From Mesorhizobium_K sp040049215 (GTDB lineage Bacteria; Pseudomonadota; Alphaproteobacteria; Rhizobiales; Rhizobiaceae): a DNA stretch of 64,000 nucleotides. Location of the stretch: assembly GCF_040049215.1 (NCBI RefSeq), contig NZ_JBDZDN010000001.1:558001-622000 (forward strand), written 5' to 3'. Numbering within the stretch: position 1 is the stretch's first letter; every line of letters starts with the position of its first letter. Shown one piece after another: positions 1-10,189 of this stretch. Below the pieces are notes generated by a model. The model was not told where the DNA came from. It searched no databases and worked only from the letters and a program-made list of their open reading frames with translations. Made by a program: the position numbers and the translations under genes.

Positions 1-1482
1 GATCAGAGCCGCGATGATAAAGATGAACAGTCCGAATACCTCATGCGGCGACGCTATCGTGAATGTGTAGAAAGGCGGGATGAAGAAGAAATTATAGGCC
101 AGGCCCGAGAGGGTCGCCGCCAGCAGCGCCGCCACATAACCGGCATAGACCGCCGACAGGAGCACGGTAAGCAGATAAAGAAGCGACACGTTGGGAAGAT
201 CCACGAAACGCTCGATCAACGTTCCCAGGTAGGTTGCGGCCGAGACGGCGGCCAAGGGAAAGCCAAGCTCCCATTTGGGGTCTTTGAGATTGAACCAGCC
301 TGGCCAACGCCGCTCCGGGCTGCGCGGCGGGGCGGGCTCTTCGCTGGTGACGACATGGATGCCGAGGCCGGACACTCGCTCGATCAGCGCATCCGGCAGC
401 GACTTGCGCAGAAGACCCGCAAGAAAGCCCTGGCGGCGTCCGCCGATGACGATCTGCGTGACATGCTCGCGGCGCGCGGTTCGGAGGATTTCCTCCACGA
501 AATCCCGCCCGGTCACCCGGCGCGTCTCGGCCCCCAGGCTTTCCGCCAGTTTGAAGGTCGCCGCCAGCCGCTGCGTGATCTCGGGACGCGGGGGCGGGCT
601 GTCGGCGCGTTCGATCGAGATCACCAGCCAGGGCGCGTTCAGTCCCGACGCCAGGCGGGCCGCCGTGCGCACGACCTTTCCGGACAGCAGGTCCGCGCCG
701 ATGCAGACGAGCAGCCGCTCGGTCGTCTGCCAGGGGCCCTCGATCGCGTTCTGTTTCAGATAGTCGACCATCTGGTCGTCGACGCGGTCGGCGGTGCGGC
801 GCAACGCCATTTCACGCAGCGCCGTCAGGTTGCCGAGCCGGAAGAAGCTGTCGACGGCGCGTTGGGCATTCTCGGGAAGATAGACCTTGCCTTCCTTCAG
901 CCGCTCGATCAGTTCGGCCGGCGCGAGATCGACCAGCAGCACTTCGTCGGCGCGCTGCAGGATGATGTCGGGCACGCGCTCGCGCACGGGAATACCGGTG
1001 ATCTCCGCGACGACATCGGACAGGCTCTCCAGATGCTGGATGTTCATCGCCGACCAGACATTGATGCCGGCGGCGAGCAGTTCCTCTACATCGAGATATC
1101 GTTTGGGATGGCGGCTGTCGGGCGCATTGGTATGCGCGAGTTCGTCGACGATGATGAGGTTGGGCCGGCGGCCCAGCGCGGCGTCGAGGTCGAATTCCTC
1201 GATCTGCCGGCCCTGATGGATGATCTGCCGGCGCGGCACCACTTCAAGCCCTTCGAGCAGGGCCGCGGTCTCGCTGCGGCCATGCGTCTCGGCGAGGCCG
1301 ACGACGACATCGACACCGTCGGCCCTGAGGCGGCGGGCGCGCGTCAGCATGGCGAAGGTCTTGCCGACTCCCGGCGCGGCGCCGAGAAAAAGCGTCAGCT
1401 TGCCGCGGCCTTCGCCGCCGGCAAGCGCAAGCAGAGCGTCGGGATCGGGTCGGTTTTCGGCTCTACGGTTTGCGTCGCCCAT
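1..1482 (-). CDS. kdpD: KdpD osmosensitive K+ channel sensor histidine kinase, C-terminus beyond the left edge
   Basis: Sensor kinase that controls kdp expression in response to K+ limitation, normally with the response regulator KdpE. About 494 residues are visible, reading leftward off the window. Near residues 33-45 there is a Walker A loop (GAAPGVGKT) typical of the KdpD N-terminal domain, followed by VDELAHTN, then a universal-stress-protein-like domain at roughly residues 250-370. The first DUF4118 membrane segments appear just before the window edge. The ATG at 1482 lies 8 bp after the kdpC stop. The dimerisation/phosphoacceptor and ATPase domains and kdpE are not in the window. Gene order kdpF-A-B-C-D on one strand supports the call. 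Confidence 0.95.
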   Translation of the reverse strand, partial: MGDANRRAENRPDPDALLALAGGEGRGKLTLFLGAAPGVGKTFAMLTRARRLRADGVDVVVGLAETHGRSETAALLEGLEVVPRRQIIHQGRQIEEFDLDAALGRRPNLIIVDELAHTNAPDSRHPKRYLDVEELLAAGINVWSAMNIQHLESLSDVVAEITGIPVRERVPDIILQRADEVLLVDLAPAELIERLKEGKVYLPENAQRAVDSFFRLGNLTALREMALRRTADRVDDQMVDYLKQNAIEGPWQTTERLLVCIGADLLSGKVVRTAARLASGLNAPWLVISIERADSPPPRPEITQRLAATFKLAESLGAETRRVTGRDFVEEILRTARREHVTQIVIGGRRQGFLAGLLRKSLPDALIERVSGLGIHVVTSEEPAPPRSPERRWPGWFNLKDPKWELGFPLAAVSAATYLGTLIERFVDLPNVSLLYLLTVLLSAVYAGYVAALLAATLSGLAYNFFFIPPFYTFTIASPHEVFGLFIFIIAALI

Positions 1483-1490
1483 GATCCATT

Positions 1491-2060
1491 TCAGGACTTC
1501 GGCGCATCGAGCGCCAGGTTGAGCCGCAGCACGTTGACGCGCGGCTCACCGACAATACCGAGCAAGCGGCCTTCCGTGAAGCGATCGACCAGGGCGACAA
1601 GCTCCGTTTCCGCAACGCCGCGCGCGGCGGCGACACGCTTTATCTGCGCGGCCGCGAATTCCGGCGAGACGTCGGGATCGAGACCGGAGCCCGAGGCAGT
1701 GGCGCCATCGGCCGGCACCGGTCCGGCAATGCCCGCGGCGGCAAGCCGTTCGACATCGGTCTTCACGCGGGCCGCGAGATTGGCCGAGGTCGGGCCGAGA
1801 TTCGACCCGGTCGACGCGCCGGCATTGTAGGGCGCATCGGCGGTGACCGACGGCCGCGGCCAGAAATAGCGGTCGGACACGAAATTCTGTCCTATCAGCG
1901 CCGAACCGATGACCGTTTCGCCGTTTCGGATCAGGCTTCCGTTGGCCTGCGCCGGGAAGGCGATCTGACCGATGCCGGTGATCGCAAGCGGATAGGCCAG
2001 TCCCGTCAGCACGATGAAAGCGAGGGTGAGCACGATTGCGGGGCGCAGTTGAGTGAGCAT
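1491..2060 (-). CDS. kdpC: KdpC, K+-transporting ATPase subunit C
   Basis: Single-pass membrane subunit of the KdpFABC K+ pump, thought to stabilise the complex and assist ATP binding by KdpB. The 189-residue length is normal. One N-terminal hydrophobic helix (residues about 8-30, LTLAFIVLTGLAYPLAITGI) is followed by a periplasmic domain with family motifs: GSALIGQNF, DRYFWPRPS, SGSGLDPDVSPEFA and the C-terminal VNVLRLNLAL. It starts 2 bp after the kdpB stop, so the two are probably translationally coupled, and it is followed closely by kdpD. Confidence 0.96.
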   Translation of the reverse strand: MLTQLRPAIVLTLAFIVLTGLAYPLAITGIGQIAFPAQANGSLIRNGETVIGSALIGQNFVSDRYFWPRPSVTADAPYNAGASTGSNLGPTSANLAARVKTDVERLAAAGIAGPVPADGATASGSGLDPDVSPEFAAAQIKRVAAARGVAETELVALVDRFTEGRLLGIVGEPRVNVLRLNLALDAPKS

Positions 2061-2062
2061 GG

Positions 2063-4108
<2,046 letters not shown>

Positions 4109-4120
4109 GGAATGGGTCCT

Positions 4121-5830
4121 TTAGAAAGTCTGGCCGTTGAGCATCGCGAAATGCTCGACGATGGGTCCGAGCGCGAGCGCCGGGAAGAACTGCAGGCCGC
4201 CGAGGATCAGGATGACGCCGATCAGCAGGCCGACGAAGAGCGGCGTATGGGTCGGGAACGTCCCGGCGGAGGCCGTGCCGCGCGTCTTGGCCGCCAGCGC
4301 GCCGGCGATCGCCAGGACAGGCACGACATATGCGAAGCGTCCGAGCAGCATGGCGATGCCGAGCGTGGTGTTGTACCAGGCCGTGTTCGCCGACAGGCCG
4401 CCGAAGGCAGAACCGTTGTTGCCCGCCGCCGAGGTGAAGCCGTAGAGGATTTCCGACAGTCCGTGCGGCCCGGCAGTGCCGATACTCGCAACGGCAAAGG
4501 GCAGCATCGCCGAGACCGCCGTGAAGCCAAGGATCGCCAGCGGCAGGACGAGCACGGCGAGCATGGCGTATTTCATCTCGCGGCTCTCGATCTTCTTGCC
4601 GAGCAGCTCTGGCGTACGGCCGACCATGAGGCCGGCGACGAAGACCGCGAGGATCGCGAACACCACCAGACCATAGAGGCCCGAGCCGACGCCGCCGGGC
4701 AGCACCTCGCCCAGTTGGATCAGGAACATGGGCACGAGGCCGCCGAGGCCGGTGAAGGAGCCGTGCATGCCGTTGACGCCGCCGTCGGAGAGGCCGGTCG
4801 TGGCAGCCGCGTAGGCGGCCGTCATGGCTTGGCCGAAGCGAACTTCCTTGCCCTCCATGTTGCCGAGCGCCGGGTCGACACCGAGCGTCGTCAGGATTGG
4901 ATTGCCTGATGTCTCCGCCCAGTAGATCGAGCCCATCGCGACGACGAGCATGATTCCGGTCACGGCCAGGAACGCCCAGCCCTGGCGACGGTCGCCGACC
5001 ATCTGGCCGAAGGCATAGACCAGCGCCGCTGAAACTCCGAGCATGCAGACGATGTTCAGATAATTCGACAGCGCTGTCGGGTTCTCGAACGGATGCGCGG
5101 CATTGACGTTGAAGAAGCCGCCGCCATTGGTGCCGAGCTGCTTGATCGCCTCCTGGCTGGCGACCGGGCCGAGCGCGATCGTCTGTTGCGCGCCTTCGAG
5201 CGTGGTCGCGGTGACCGACGCGTCGAGCGTCTGCGGCAAGCCCATCGCGACGAAGGCGATGGCCACGATGATCGAGAGGGGCAGAAGCACGTAGAGGGTG
5301 GCGCGGGTGAGATCGACCCAGAAATTGCCGACGGTCTGGACCGCCGAGCGCGCAAAGGCGCGCGTCACGGCGAGCGCCATCGCGATGCCGGCGGCGGCGG
5401 AGACGAAATTCTGCACCGTCAGGCCGGCCATCTGGCTGAAATGACTGAGCGTCGTCTCGCCGCCATAAGCCTGCCAGTTGGTGTTGGTCACGAAGCTGAC
5501 CGCCGTGTTGAAGGCGAGATCGGGCGCCATGCCGGCAAAGCCCTGCGGGTTGAGCGGCAGGTAGAATTGCAGGCGCAGGATCGCGTAGAGCGCGGCGAAG
5601 CCCGCCATCGAGAAGGCGAGCACGGAGAGTGCATAGGCGAGCCAGCCCTGCTCCGTCTTCGCATCGACGCCGGCAGCGGCATAGAACCCCCGCTCGACCG
5701 GGGCGAGCACGGGGGAAAGGAAGGTTCGTTCGCCGGAAAAGACGCGCGCCATGAAAAGGCCGAGCGGCTTCACCAATGCGGCGACGACGACGAAAAGAAG
5801 GCCGATCTGCAGCCAGCCGATGAGTGTCAT
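4121..5830 (-). CDS. kdpA: KdpA, K+-binding and translocating subunit
   Basis: Channel-like subunit of KdpFABC that selects and conducts K+. The 569 residues are almost wholly hydrophobic with about ten membrane helices. Selectivity-filter-type glycine loops are visible: TNTNWQAYGGETT, GTNGGGFFNVNAAHPFENPT, and later TTGLSDGGVNGM and TSAAGNNGSAFGGL, all typical of KdpA. The start ATG at 5830 is 22 bp downstream of the kdpF stop and the kdpB start follows 12 bp after its own stop, so this is one operon. Confidence 0.97.
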   Translation of the reverse strand: MTLIGWLQIGLLFVVVAALVKPLGLFMARVFSGERTFLSPVLAPVERGFYAAAGVDAKTEQGWLAYALSVLAFSMAGFAALYAILRLQFYLPLNPQGFAGMAPDLAFNTAVSFVTNTNWQAYGGETTLSHFSQMAGLTVQNFVSAAAGIAMALAVTRAFARSAVQTVGNFWVDLTRATLYVLLPLSIIVAIAFVAMGLPQTLDASVTATTLEGAQQTIALGPVASQEAIKQLGTNGGGFFNVNAAHPFENPTALSNYLNIVCMLGVSAALVYAFGQMVGDRRQGWAFLAVTGIMLVVAMGSIYWAETSGNPILTTLGVDPALGNMEGKEVRFGQAMTAAYAAATTGLSDGGVNGMHGSFTGLGGLVPMFLIQLGEVLPGGVGSGLYGLVVFAILAVFVAGLMVGRTPELLGKKIESREMKYAMLAVLVLPLAILGFTAVSAMLPFAVASIGTAGPHGLSEILYGFTSAAGNNGSAFGGLSANTAWYNTTLGIAMLLGRFAYVVPVLAIAGALAAKTRGTASAGTFPTHTPLFVGLLIGVILILGGLQFFPALALGPIVEHFAMLNGQTF

Positions 5831-5852
5831 GAAATTGCTCCGGGAGCGGCGA

Positions 5853-5939
5853 TCAGAAGCGCTCGGGCCTGATCAGCGTAATGAGAAGATAAATGCCGAG
5901 CCCTAGCGCGACGGCGAGACCGAGGAGGGGTTCAATCAT
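5853..5939 (-). CDS. kdpF: KdpF, small stabilising subunit of the Kdp pump
   Basis: A 28-residue single-helix peptide (MIEPLLGLAVALGLGIYLLI, then TLIRPERF). It matches KdpF in size, in its central hydrophobic helix and in the charged R-P-E-R-F end. KdpF sits at the KdpA/KdpB interface and stabilises the complex. It is the second small gene of the operon, 22 bp before kdpA. Confidence 0.9.
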   Translation of the reverse strand: MIEPLLGLAVALGLGIYLLITLIRPERF

Positions 5940-5948
5940 CGCGCCACC

Positions 5949-6032
5949 TCAGATGCGGCCGAGGCTGCGCGCAAAAAGCGCGAGCAGGACGAATGTGCCG
6001 AGCCCAATCGCGAGGTAAAGAATGTCGAACAT
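5949..6032 (-). CDS. 27-residue membrane peptide leading the kdp operon
   Basis: A short frame encoding MFDILYLAIGLGTFVLLALF followed by ARSLGRI: one hydrophobic helix with a basic C-terminus. It ends 9 bp before kdpF and opens the operon. Its size and topology resemble KdpF, so it may be a second KdpF-like accessory subunit, but the sequence differs from the KdpF next to it. Peptides of this kind upstream of kdpF are, to my recollection, common in rhizobia. Function is inferred from position only. Confidence 0.6.
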   Translation of the reverse strand: MFDILYLAIGLGTFVLLALFARSLGRI

Positions 6033-6171
6033 GGTGGTCTCCGAAACTGGTTTCAGCTTCGGGATATGGGCTCGACCGGCGTCAAATCTCTACTGGGAAT
6101 CGCGCAGCCGGGGATAAGGAAAACATAAGGACCGGCCGCCCCGCACGGCGCGGGAGGGGTGTGTAGCCGGG

Positions 6172-7275
6172 CTAAGCCTTGAAATGCTTCGACAGCTTCA
6201 GACCCTGCGCCTGATAGTTCGAGCCGAGGTCGGTGCCATAGAGCGCCTTCGGGCGCGCCAGCATGTGCTCGTAGACCAGCCGTCCGACGATCTGGCCGTG
6301 CTCGAGAATAAAGGGAACCTCGTGGCTCCTGACCTCCAGAACGGCGCGGCTGCCGGTGCCGCCGGCCTGCGAATGGCCGAAGCCCGGATCGAAGAAGCCG
6401 GCATAGTGGACACGGAACTCGCCGACCAGCGGATCGTATGGCGTCATCTCGGCGGCGTAGAGCGGGGGCACGTGCACCGCCTCCTGGCTGACCAGGATGT
6501 AGAATTCGTCGGGATCGAGCACGAGTTCCGGCGCACCATGATTGTAGAGCGGCTCCCAGAAGTCGAGCACCTCGTGGACGGCGCGCCTGTCGACGTCGAC
6601 CAGCCCGGTGTGATGCTTGCCGCGATAGCCGATCAGGCTGTCCTTCTCGCCGCTGAGGTCAATCGACAGCGCGATGCCGCCGCCGGAAATGTTCGGCGGC
6701 TCGGTGGCGACCAGCGTCTCGGCGCGATGCAGGATCTCAAGCTCGCCTCCGGAGAGCAGCGCGTTGCCGGTGCGGAAGCGTATCTGCGACAGCCGCGAGC
6801 CGGTGCGCGCGACGATCGGGAAGGTTCGCGGACTGACTTCGAGATAGAGCGGGCCGGAATAGCCTGCCGGTATCTTGTCGAACTCGCGGCCCATGTCGGT
6901 CATGACGCGGGTGAAGATGTCGAGACGGCCGGTCGAGCTTTTCGGGTTGGCCGAGGCCGAGATATGACCCGGCAGGTTCAGGCCTTCGAGCAGCGGTACG
7001 ATATAGACGCAACCGGTTTCCAGGACAGCTCCATCGGCGAGGTCGATCTCGTGCAGCTTCAGCCGGTCGAGCTTGTCGGCAACCTTGCTGGCCGGACCCG
7101 GCAAAAAACTCGCGCGCACGCGCCAGGCCTTCTCGCCGAGCCTCAAATCGAGGCTGGCTGGCTGGATCTGGTCGCCGTCGCGCGGACGCGCCGACGCCAG
7201 CGCGCCGGATTGGAACAGCGCCGCGATCTCGGTGTCGGGAAGGATGCCTGTCTGGCGCAACGCCCGCGTCTCCAT
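6172..7275 (-). CDS. dcd: dCTP deaminase, double-domain alphaproteobacterial type
   Basis: Deaminates dCTP to dUTP, feeding dTMP synthesis. The protein has 367 residues, about twice the roughly 190 of the E. coli enzyme, as in alphaproteobacterial forms with a duplicated dUTPase-like fold. The N-terminal half carries IQPASLDLRLG and SASANPKSSTGRLD, the conserved nucleotide-binding segment with catalytic-type S-S/T-R-D residues. The second half repeats the fold around EFRVHYAGFFDPGFG and ends EVPFILEHGQIVGRLVYEHM. It is transcribed divergently from metZ; the intervening 230 bp hold the SAM-II element. Confidence 0.9.
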   Translation of the reverse strand: METRALRQTGILPDTEIAALFQSGALASARPRDGDQIQPASLDLRLGEKAWRVRASFLPGPASKVADKLDRLKLHEIDLADGAVLETGCVYIVPLLEGLNLPGHISASANPKSSTGRLDIFTRVMTDMGREFDKIPAGYSGPLYLEVSPRTFPIVARTGSRLSQIRFRTGNALLSGGELEILHRAETLVATEPPNISGGGIALSIDLSGEKDSLIGYRGKHHTGLVDVDRRAVHEVLDFWEPLYNHGAPELVLDPDEFYILVSQEAVHVPPLYAAEMTPYDPLVGEFRVHYAGFFDPGFGHSQAGGTGSRAVLEVRSHEVPFILEHGQIVGRLVYEHMLARPKALYGTDLGSNYQAQGLKLSKHFKA

Positions 7276-7373
7276 GCAGCGCAGCCGGCCCGGAAACGTC
7301 CCGGCATGCCGCGCTGGCCCAGTGGTTTAGCAACCGGCGCGATTGACGCAAGCCGGCGACAGGTCTAAAGGGC

Positions 7374-7436
7374 TCTTTATCCCGTGGTGATTTGGCCGGT
7401 CGGCTTGCAGCCACGTTAAACAAGTCGCTAAAGGAC
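7374..7436 (+). promoter_or_regulatory. SAM-II riboswitch aptamer before metZ
   Basis: The stretch contains the conserved SAM-II (metA motif) elements in order: CGTGGTGATTTGGCCGG, CGGCTTGCAGCCACG, then TTAAACAAGTCGCTAAAG. The CGTGG near the 5' end pairs with CCACG to form P1, and the downstream AAAG-containing tail provides the pseudoknot strand. SAM-II aptamers bind S-adenosylmethionine and repress methionine biosynthesis in alphaproteobacteria. This one lies about 70 nt upstream of the metZ start. Confidence 0.93.
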
Positions 7437-7458
7437 CGTCGGGCCGCAAGGCTATATG

Positions 7459-7489
7459 GACCGGTTGCGACTTTCGCGGCCGGTTTTTT
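7459..7489 (+). terminator. Intrinsic terminator-like hairpin between the SAM-II aptamer and metZ
   Basis: Positions 7459-7470 pair with 7474-7485 around a three-base CTT loop, giving a 12-bp stem (including G-U pairs) followed directly by a T tract at 7484-7489. It stands 17 nt before the preferred metZ start. An alternative pairing of GGCCGC (7442-7447) with GCGGCC (7476-7481) would break it and could act as an antiterminator. This suggests the riboswitch acts at transcription, or at both transcription and ribosome access. Confidence 0.7.
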
Positions 7490-7506
7490 GTTGTTGGGGC
7501 ATGTCG

Positions 7507-8697
7507 ATGACCAAAGAGAAGCGCAACTGGAAGCCGGCGACGCAGCTCGTGCATTCGGGCACGCTGCGCTCGCAGCATGGCGAGACCTCGGAAGCGATCT
7601 ATTTGACGCAGGGCTATGTCTACGAGACGGCGGAAGCCGCCGAAGCCCGCTTCAAGGGGGAAGAACCCGGCTTCATCTATTCGCGCTACGCCAATCCCAC
7701 CGTCGACATGTTCGAGAAGCGCATGTGCGCGCTCGAAGGCGCGGAGGACGCGCGCGCCATGGCGTCGGGCATGGCGGCTGTGACAGCCGCGGTCCTGTGT
7801 AGCCTCAAGGCCGGCGACCATATCGTCGCGGCGCGGGCGCTGTTCGGCTCCTGCCGCTGGGTGATCGAGACGCTGGCCCCCAAATACGGCATCGAGTCGA
7901 CGCTGGTGGACGGCACCGACATCGCCAACTGGGAAAAGGCGGTCCGCCCGAACACGAAGATCTTCTTCCTCGAAAGTCCCACCAACCCGACACTCGAAGT
8001 GGTCGACATCGCGGCGGTCGCTTCGCTCGCCAATTCGATCGGCGCGCGGCTGGTCGTCGACAATGTCTTCGCCACCCCTCTGCAGCAGAAGCCGCTCGAA
8101 CTCGGCGCGCATATCGTCGTCTATTCGGCGACCAAGCATATCGACGGCCAGGGGCGGTGCCTCGGCGGCGTCGTGCTTTCCGACAAGGAGTGGATCGACA
8201 AGAATCTGCACGACTATTTCCGCCACACCGGCCCCAGCCTCTCGCCCTTCAACGCCTGGACGCTGCTGAAGGGGCTGGAGACGTTGCCGGTGCGGGTGCG
8301 CCAGCAGACCGAGAGCGCGGCCAGGATCGCGGATTTCCTCGCCACGCGCCCTGAGATTTCTCGCCTGATCTATCCCGGCCGGGCCGACCATCCGCAGGCG
8401 GCAATCGTGAAGAAGCAGATGACCGGCGGTTCGACGCTGGTCTGCTTCGACCTCAAGGGCGGCAAGAAATCGGCGTTCGGGCTCCAGAACACGCTCGACG
8501 TCATCAAGATTTCCAACAATCTCGGCGACGCCAAGAGCTTGATCACGCATCCGGCCACCACGACGCACAAGAATTTGACCGACGAGGCGCGCGCCGAACT
8601 CGGCATCGGCGGCGGCACGCTGCGGCTTTCGGTCGGGCTGGAGGACGCGGACGACCTGATTGCGGATATTGGCGAGGCGCTGGAGAGGGCGGCGTAG
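7507..8697 (+). CDS. metZ: O-succinylhomoserine sulfhydrylase
   Basis: PLP enzyme of the Cys/Met gamma family that converts O-succinylhomoserine and sulfide into homocysteine. The 396 residues carry the family pattern: SRYANPTV near the N-terminus, a glycine/methionine MASGMAAVT cofactor-binding loop, ESPTNPTLEVVDI, and the PLP lysine in SATKHIDGQG. The start was placed at ATG 7507 because the TGGGG at 7495-7499 lies 7 nt before it; the in-frame ATG at 7501 would be too close. The SAM-II element upstream supports a methionine role. It ends 4 bp from the convergent mmcQ-like gene. Confidence 0.94.
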   Translation: MTKEKRNWKPATQLVHSGTLRSQHGETSEAIYLTQGYVYETAEAAEARFKGEEPGFIYSRYANPTVDMFEKRMCALEGAEDARAMASGMAAVTAAVLCSLKAGDHIVAARALFGSCRWVIETLAPKYGIESTLVDGTDIANWEKAVRPNTKIFFLESPTNPTLEVVDIAAVASLANSIGARLVVDNVFATPLQQKPLELGAHIVVYSATKHIDGQGRCLGGVVLSDKEWIDKNLHDYFRHTGPSLSPFNAWTLLKGLETLPVRVRQQTESAARIADFLATRPEISRLIYPGRADHPQAAIVKKQMTGGSTLVCFDLKGGKKSAFGLQNTLDVIKISNNLGDAKSLITHPATTTHKNLTDEARAELGIGGGTLRLSVGLEDADDLIADIGEALERAA

Positions 8698-8701
8698 GCC
8701 G

Positions 8702-9028
8702 TCAGCGGCCAACAAGCTTCTTCGGCGCGACGGAACGCCAGGCCATGGCCATGGCGTGACGGACGGTTTCGGCCTCGGCGCGGTCGAGCACGACCCGCGT
8801 CCAGCCCTTCATGCCCCACGCGCCCTTGATCGGCTCGAACATGCCTGATGAGGTCGCCATGACGAGCTGCTGCTCGTCGGGTGACAGTTTCAGCACCGCG
8901 CGGCCGTCGGACTCGCGCAGCGTCGCGAAGATTTTGTTGCGCACGCGAAAATCCGCCGTTTCGAAGTGGCTGGACTCGGTCGCTTCGGGGAATGTCAGCG
9001 CCAATGCGCGAAACTCGTACTGCTGCAT
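8702..9028 (-). CDS. MmcQ/YjbR-family DNA-binding-fold protein
   Basis: A 108-residue protein of the MmcQ/YjbR family, small alpha/beta proteins with a double-wing DNA-binding fold and no firmly known function. Family features are the opening FRALALTFPEATE, the F-x-V-x-x-K-x-F-A-T core strand, LKLSPDEQ, and the closing GWTRVVLD and SWRSVAPKKL. The ATG at 9028 matches the usual family N-terminus; the longer frame would begin at a TTG at 9058. It converges with metZ. Confidence 0.82.
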   Translation of the reverse strand: MQQYEFRALALTFPEATESSHFETADFRVRNKIFATLRESDGRAVLKLSPDEQQLVMATSSGMFEPIKGAWGMKGWTRVVLDRAEAETVRHAMAMAWRSVAPKKLVGR

Positions 9029-9207
9029 CGTCGTGTCTGCCCTATCTGTCGTCGTCAAAGCGTGCGACGGAGGTCACAATCCGGCCTATGATGTCTTGAA
9101 CAAGACTAACCGAACTTGTTTCGCGCGCCAGCCGTGCGGCGCCATTGGAGATTGACCCTCTGCCGACGAACCGGAAATGTGCAGCACCGATGGCCGGAGC
9201 CTGATCC

Positions 9208-9600
9208 ATGTACAGCGCCGTTACGCGCAACATCGCCGTCAGCGTGGTGCCCTTCTATCTGGAGGACCGGTCGGATCCCCAAGAGAACCGCTATGTCTGG
9301 GCCTATCGCATCACCATCGACAACCAGTCCGACGAGCCGGTGAAGCTCATCTCCCGCTACTGGCACATCACCGATGGAAAGGGGCGGGTCGAGGAAGTGC
9401 GCGGGCCGGGTGTCGTCGGCGATCAGCCGGAACTCGATCCGGGCGACAGCTACCAGTACACGTCGGGCTGCCCGCTTTCGACGCCGTCCGGCATTATGGT
9501 CGGCCGCTACACGATGCGCAACGGCAAAGGCGAGCTCTTCGATATCGACATTCCCGCCTTCTCGCTCGACCTGCCGGGCAAGCCGCGCAGCCTGAACTGA
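9208..9600 (+). CDS. apaG: ApaG / CorD family protein
   Basis: A 130-residue protein with the single fibronectin-like ApaG fold. The signature runs VSVVPFYLEDRSDP, Y-V-W-A-Y-R-I-T-I-D-N, RYWHITDG, VRGPGVVGDQPELDPGDSY, Y-T-S-G-C-P-L and G-x-M-x-G-R-Y. ApaG has been linked to Co2+ tolerance and Mg2+ efflux; its biochemical role remains uncertain. The ATG at 9208 is preceded by GGAG with suitable spacing. It is followed after 77 bp by the GFA-family gene on the same strand. Confidence 0.93.
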   Translation: MYSAVTRNIAVSVVPFYLEDRSDPQENRYVWAYRITIDNQSDEPVKLISRYWHITDGKGRVEEVRGPGVVGDQPELDPGDSYQYTSGCPLSTPSGIMVGRYTMRNGKGELFDIDIPAFSLDLPGKPRSLN

Positions 9601-9677
9601 GGGAACGTCCAGGAACCGCGACGCGTCCAGAAGCGCAGTCGCGAGACTTGAAAGGATGCGAAGGATGGAATGCTGCA

Positions 9678-10129
9678 ATGGATAATGTCGCGAAGGAGGG
9701 GGGCTGCCACTGCGGGCGCGTTCGCCTCAAAGTGACGAAGCGGCCTTTGCTGACGATGGCGTGCCACTGCACGGGCTGCCAGCGCATGAGTTCCAGCGCG
9801 TTTTCGCTGAGCGCCGCCATTCCCGCAGACGGTTTCGAAGTAACCCGGGGCGAGACGGTCATCGGTGGGTTGCACGGCGCGTCCAGGCATTATTTCTGCG
9901 GCTGGTGCATGAGCTGGATGTTCACGCGGCCCGAAGGCATCGACTGGTTCATCAACCTGCGTCCGACCATGCTCGACGATGCGAGCTGGTCGACGCCCTT
10001 CGTCGAGACATGGACCAGCGAAAAGCTGCCATGGCGACGACCGCGGCCGTGCACAGCTACGAGGCGCTGCCGCCGATGGACGCCTATGAGGGATTGATCA
10101 GCGAGTATGCGCGGCGGGTGGAGGTGTAG
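9678..10129 (+). pseudogene. GFA-family (glutathione-dependent formaldehyde-activating-like) zinc protein, frameshifted near the 3' end
   Basis: The first frame gives a typical GFA-domain protein: GGCHCGRVR, the C-H-C-T-G-C zinc motif, then a CGWC pair and PEGIDWFINLRPTMLDD. After TSEKLPW (about 10033) it drifts into arginine-rich nonsense and stops at 10097. A one-base shift at that point restores the expected end, ATTAAVHSYEALPPMDAYEG, stopping at 10129. Adding one G to the GG at 10033-10034 repairs it. It may be a sequencing error rather than a true pseudogene. Substrate unknown. Confidence 0.8.
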
Positions 10130-10148
10130 CTACTTCGGCTTGCTCGGC

Positions 10149-10181
10149 GATCCCTCTCCCCCGGTGCGCGGGAGAGGGATC
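10149..10181. repeat. Perfect 12-bp intergenic palindrome
   Basis: GATCCCTCTCCC at 10149-10160 is the exact reverse complement of 10170-10181, with a 9-base loop. It sits in the 60 bp between the convergent GFA-family gene and hslO. With no T tract it is not a classical terminator, but it resembles the dispersed CCCTCTCCC/GGGAGAGGG palindromes common between rhizobial genes and may end or stabilise both transcripts. Confidence 0.6.
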
Positions 10182-10189
10182 GCGCCTTG

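Noticed and set aside
43..1830. Long plus-strand open frame opposite kdpD and kdpC
   Set aside because: Its translation is arginine- and glutamine-rich without family features; the minus strand gives clear KdpD and KdpC motifs. High GC leaves long antisense frames open.
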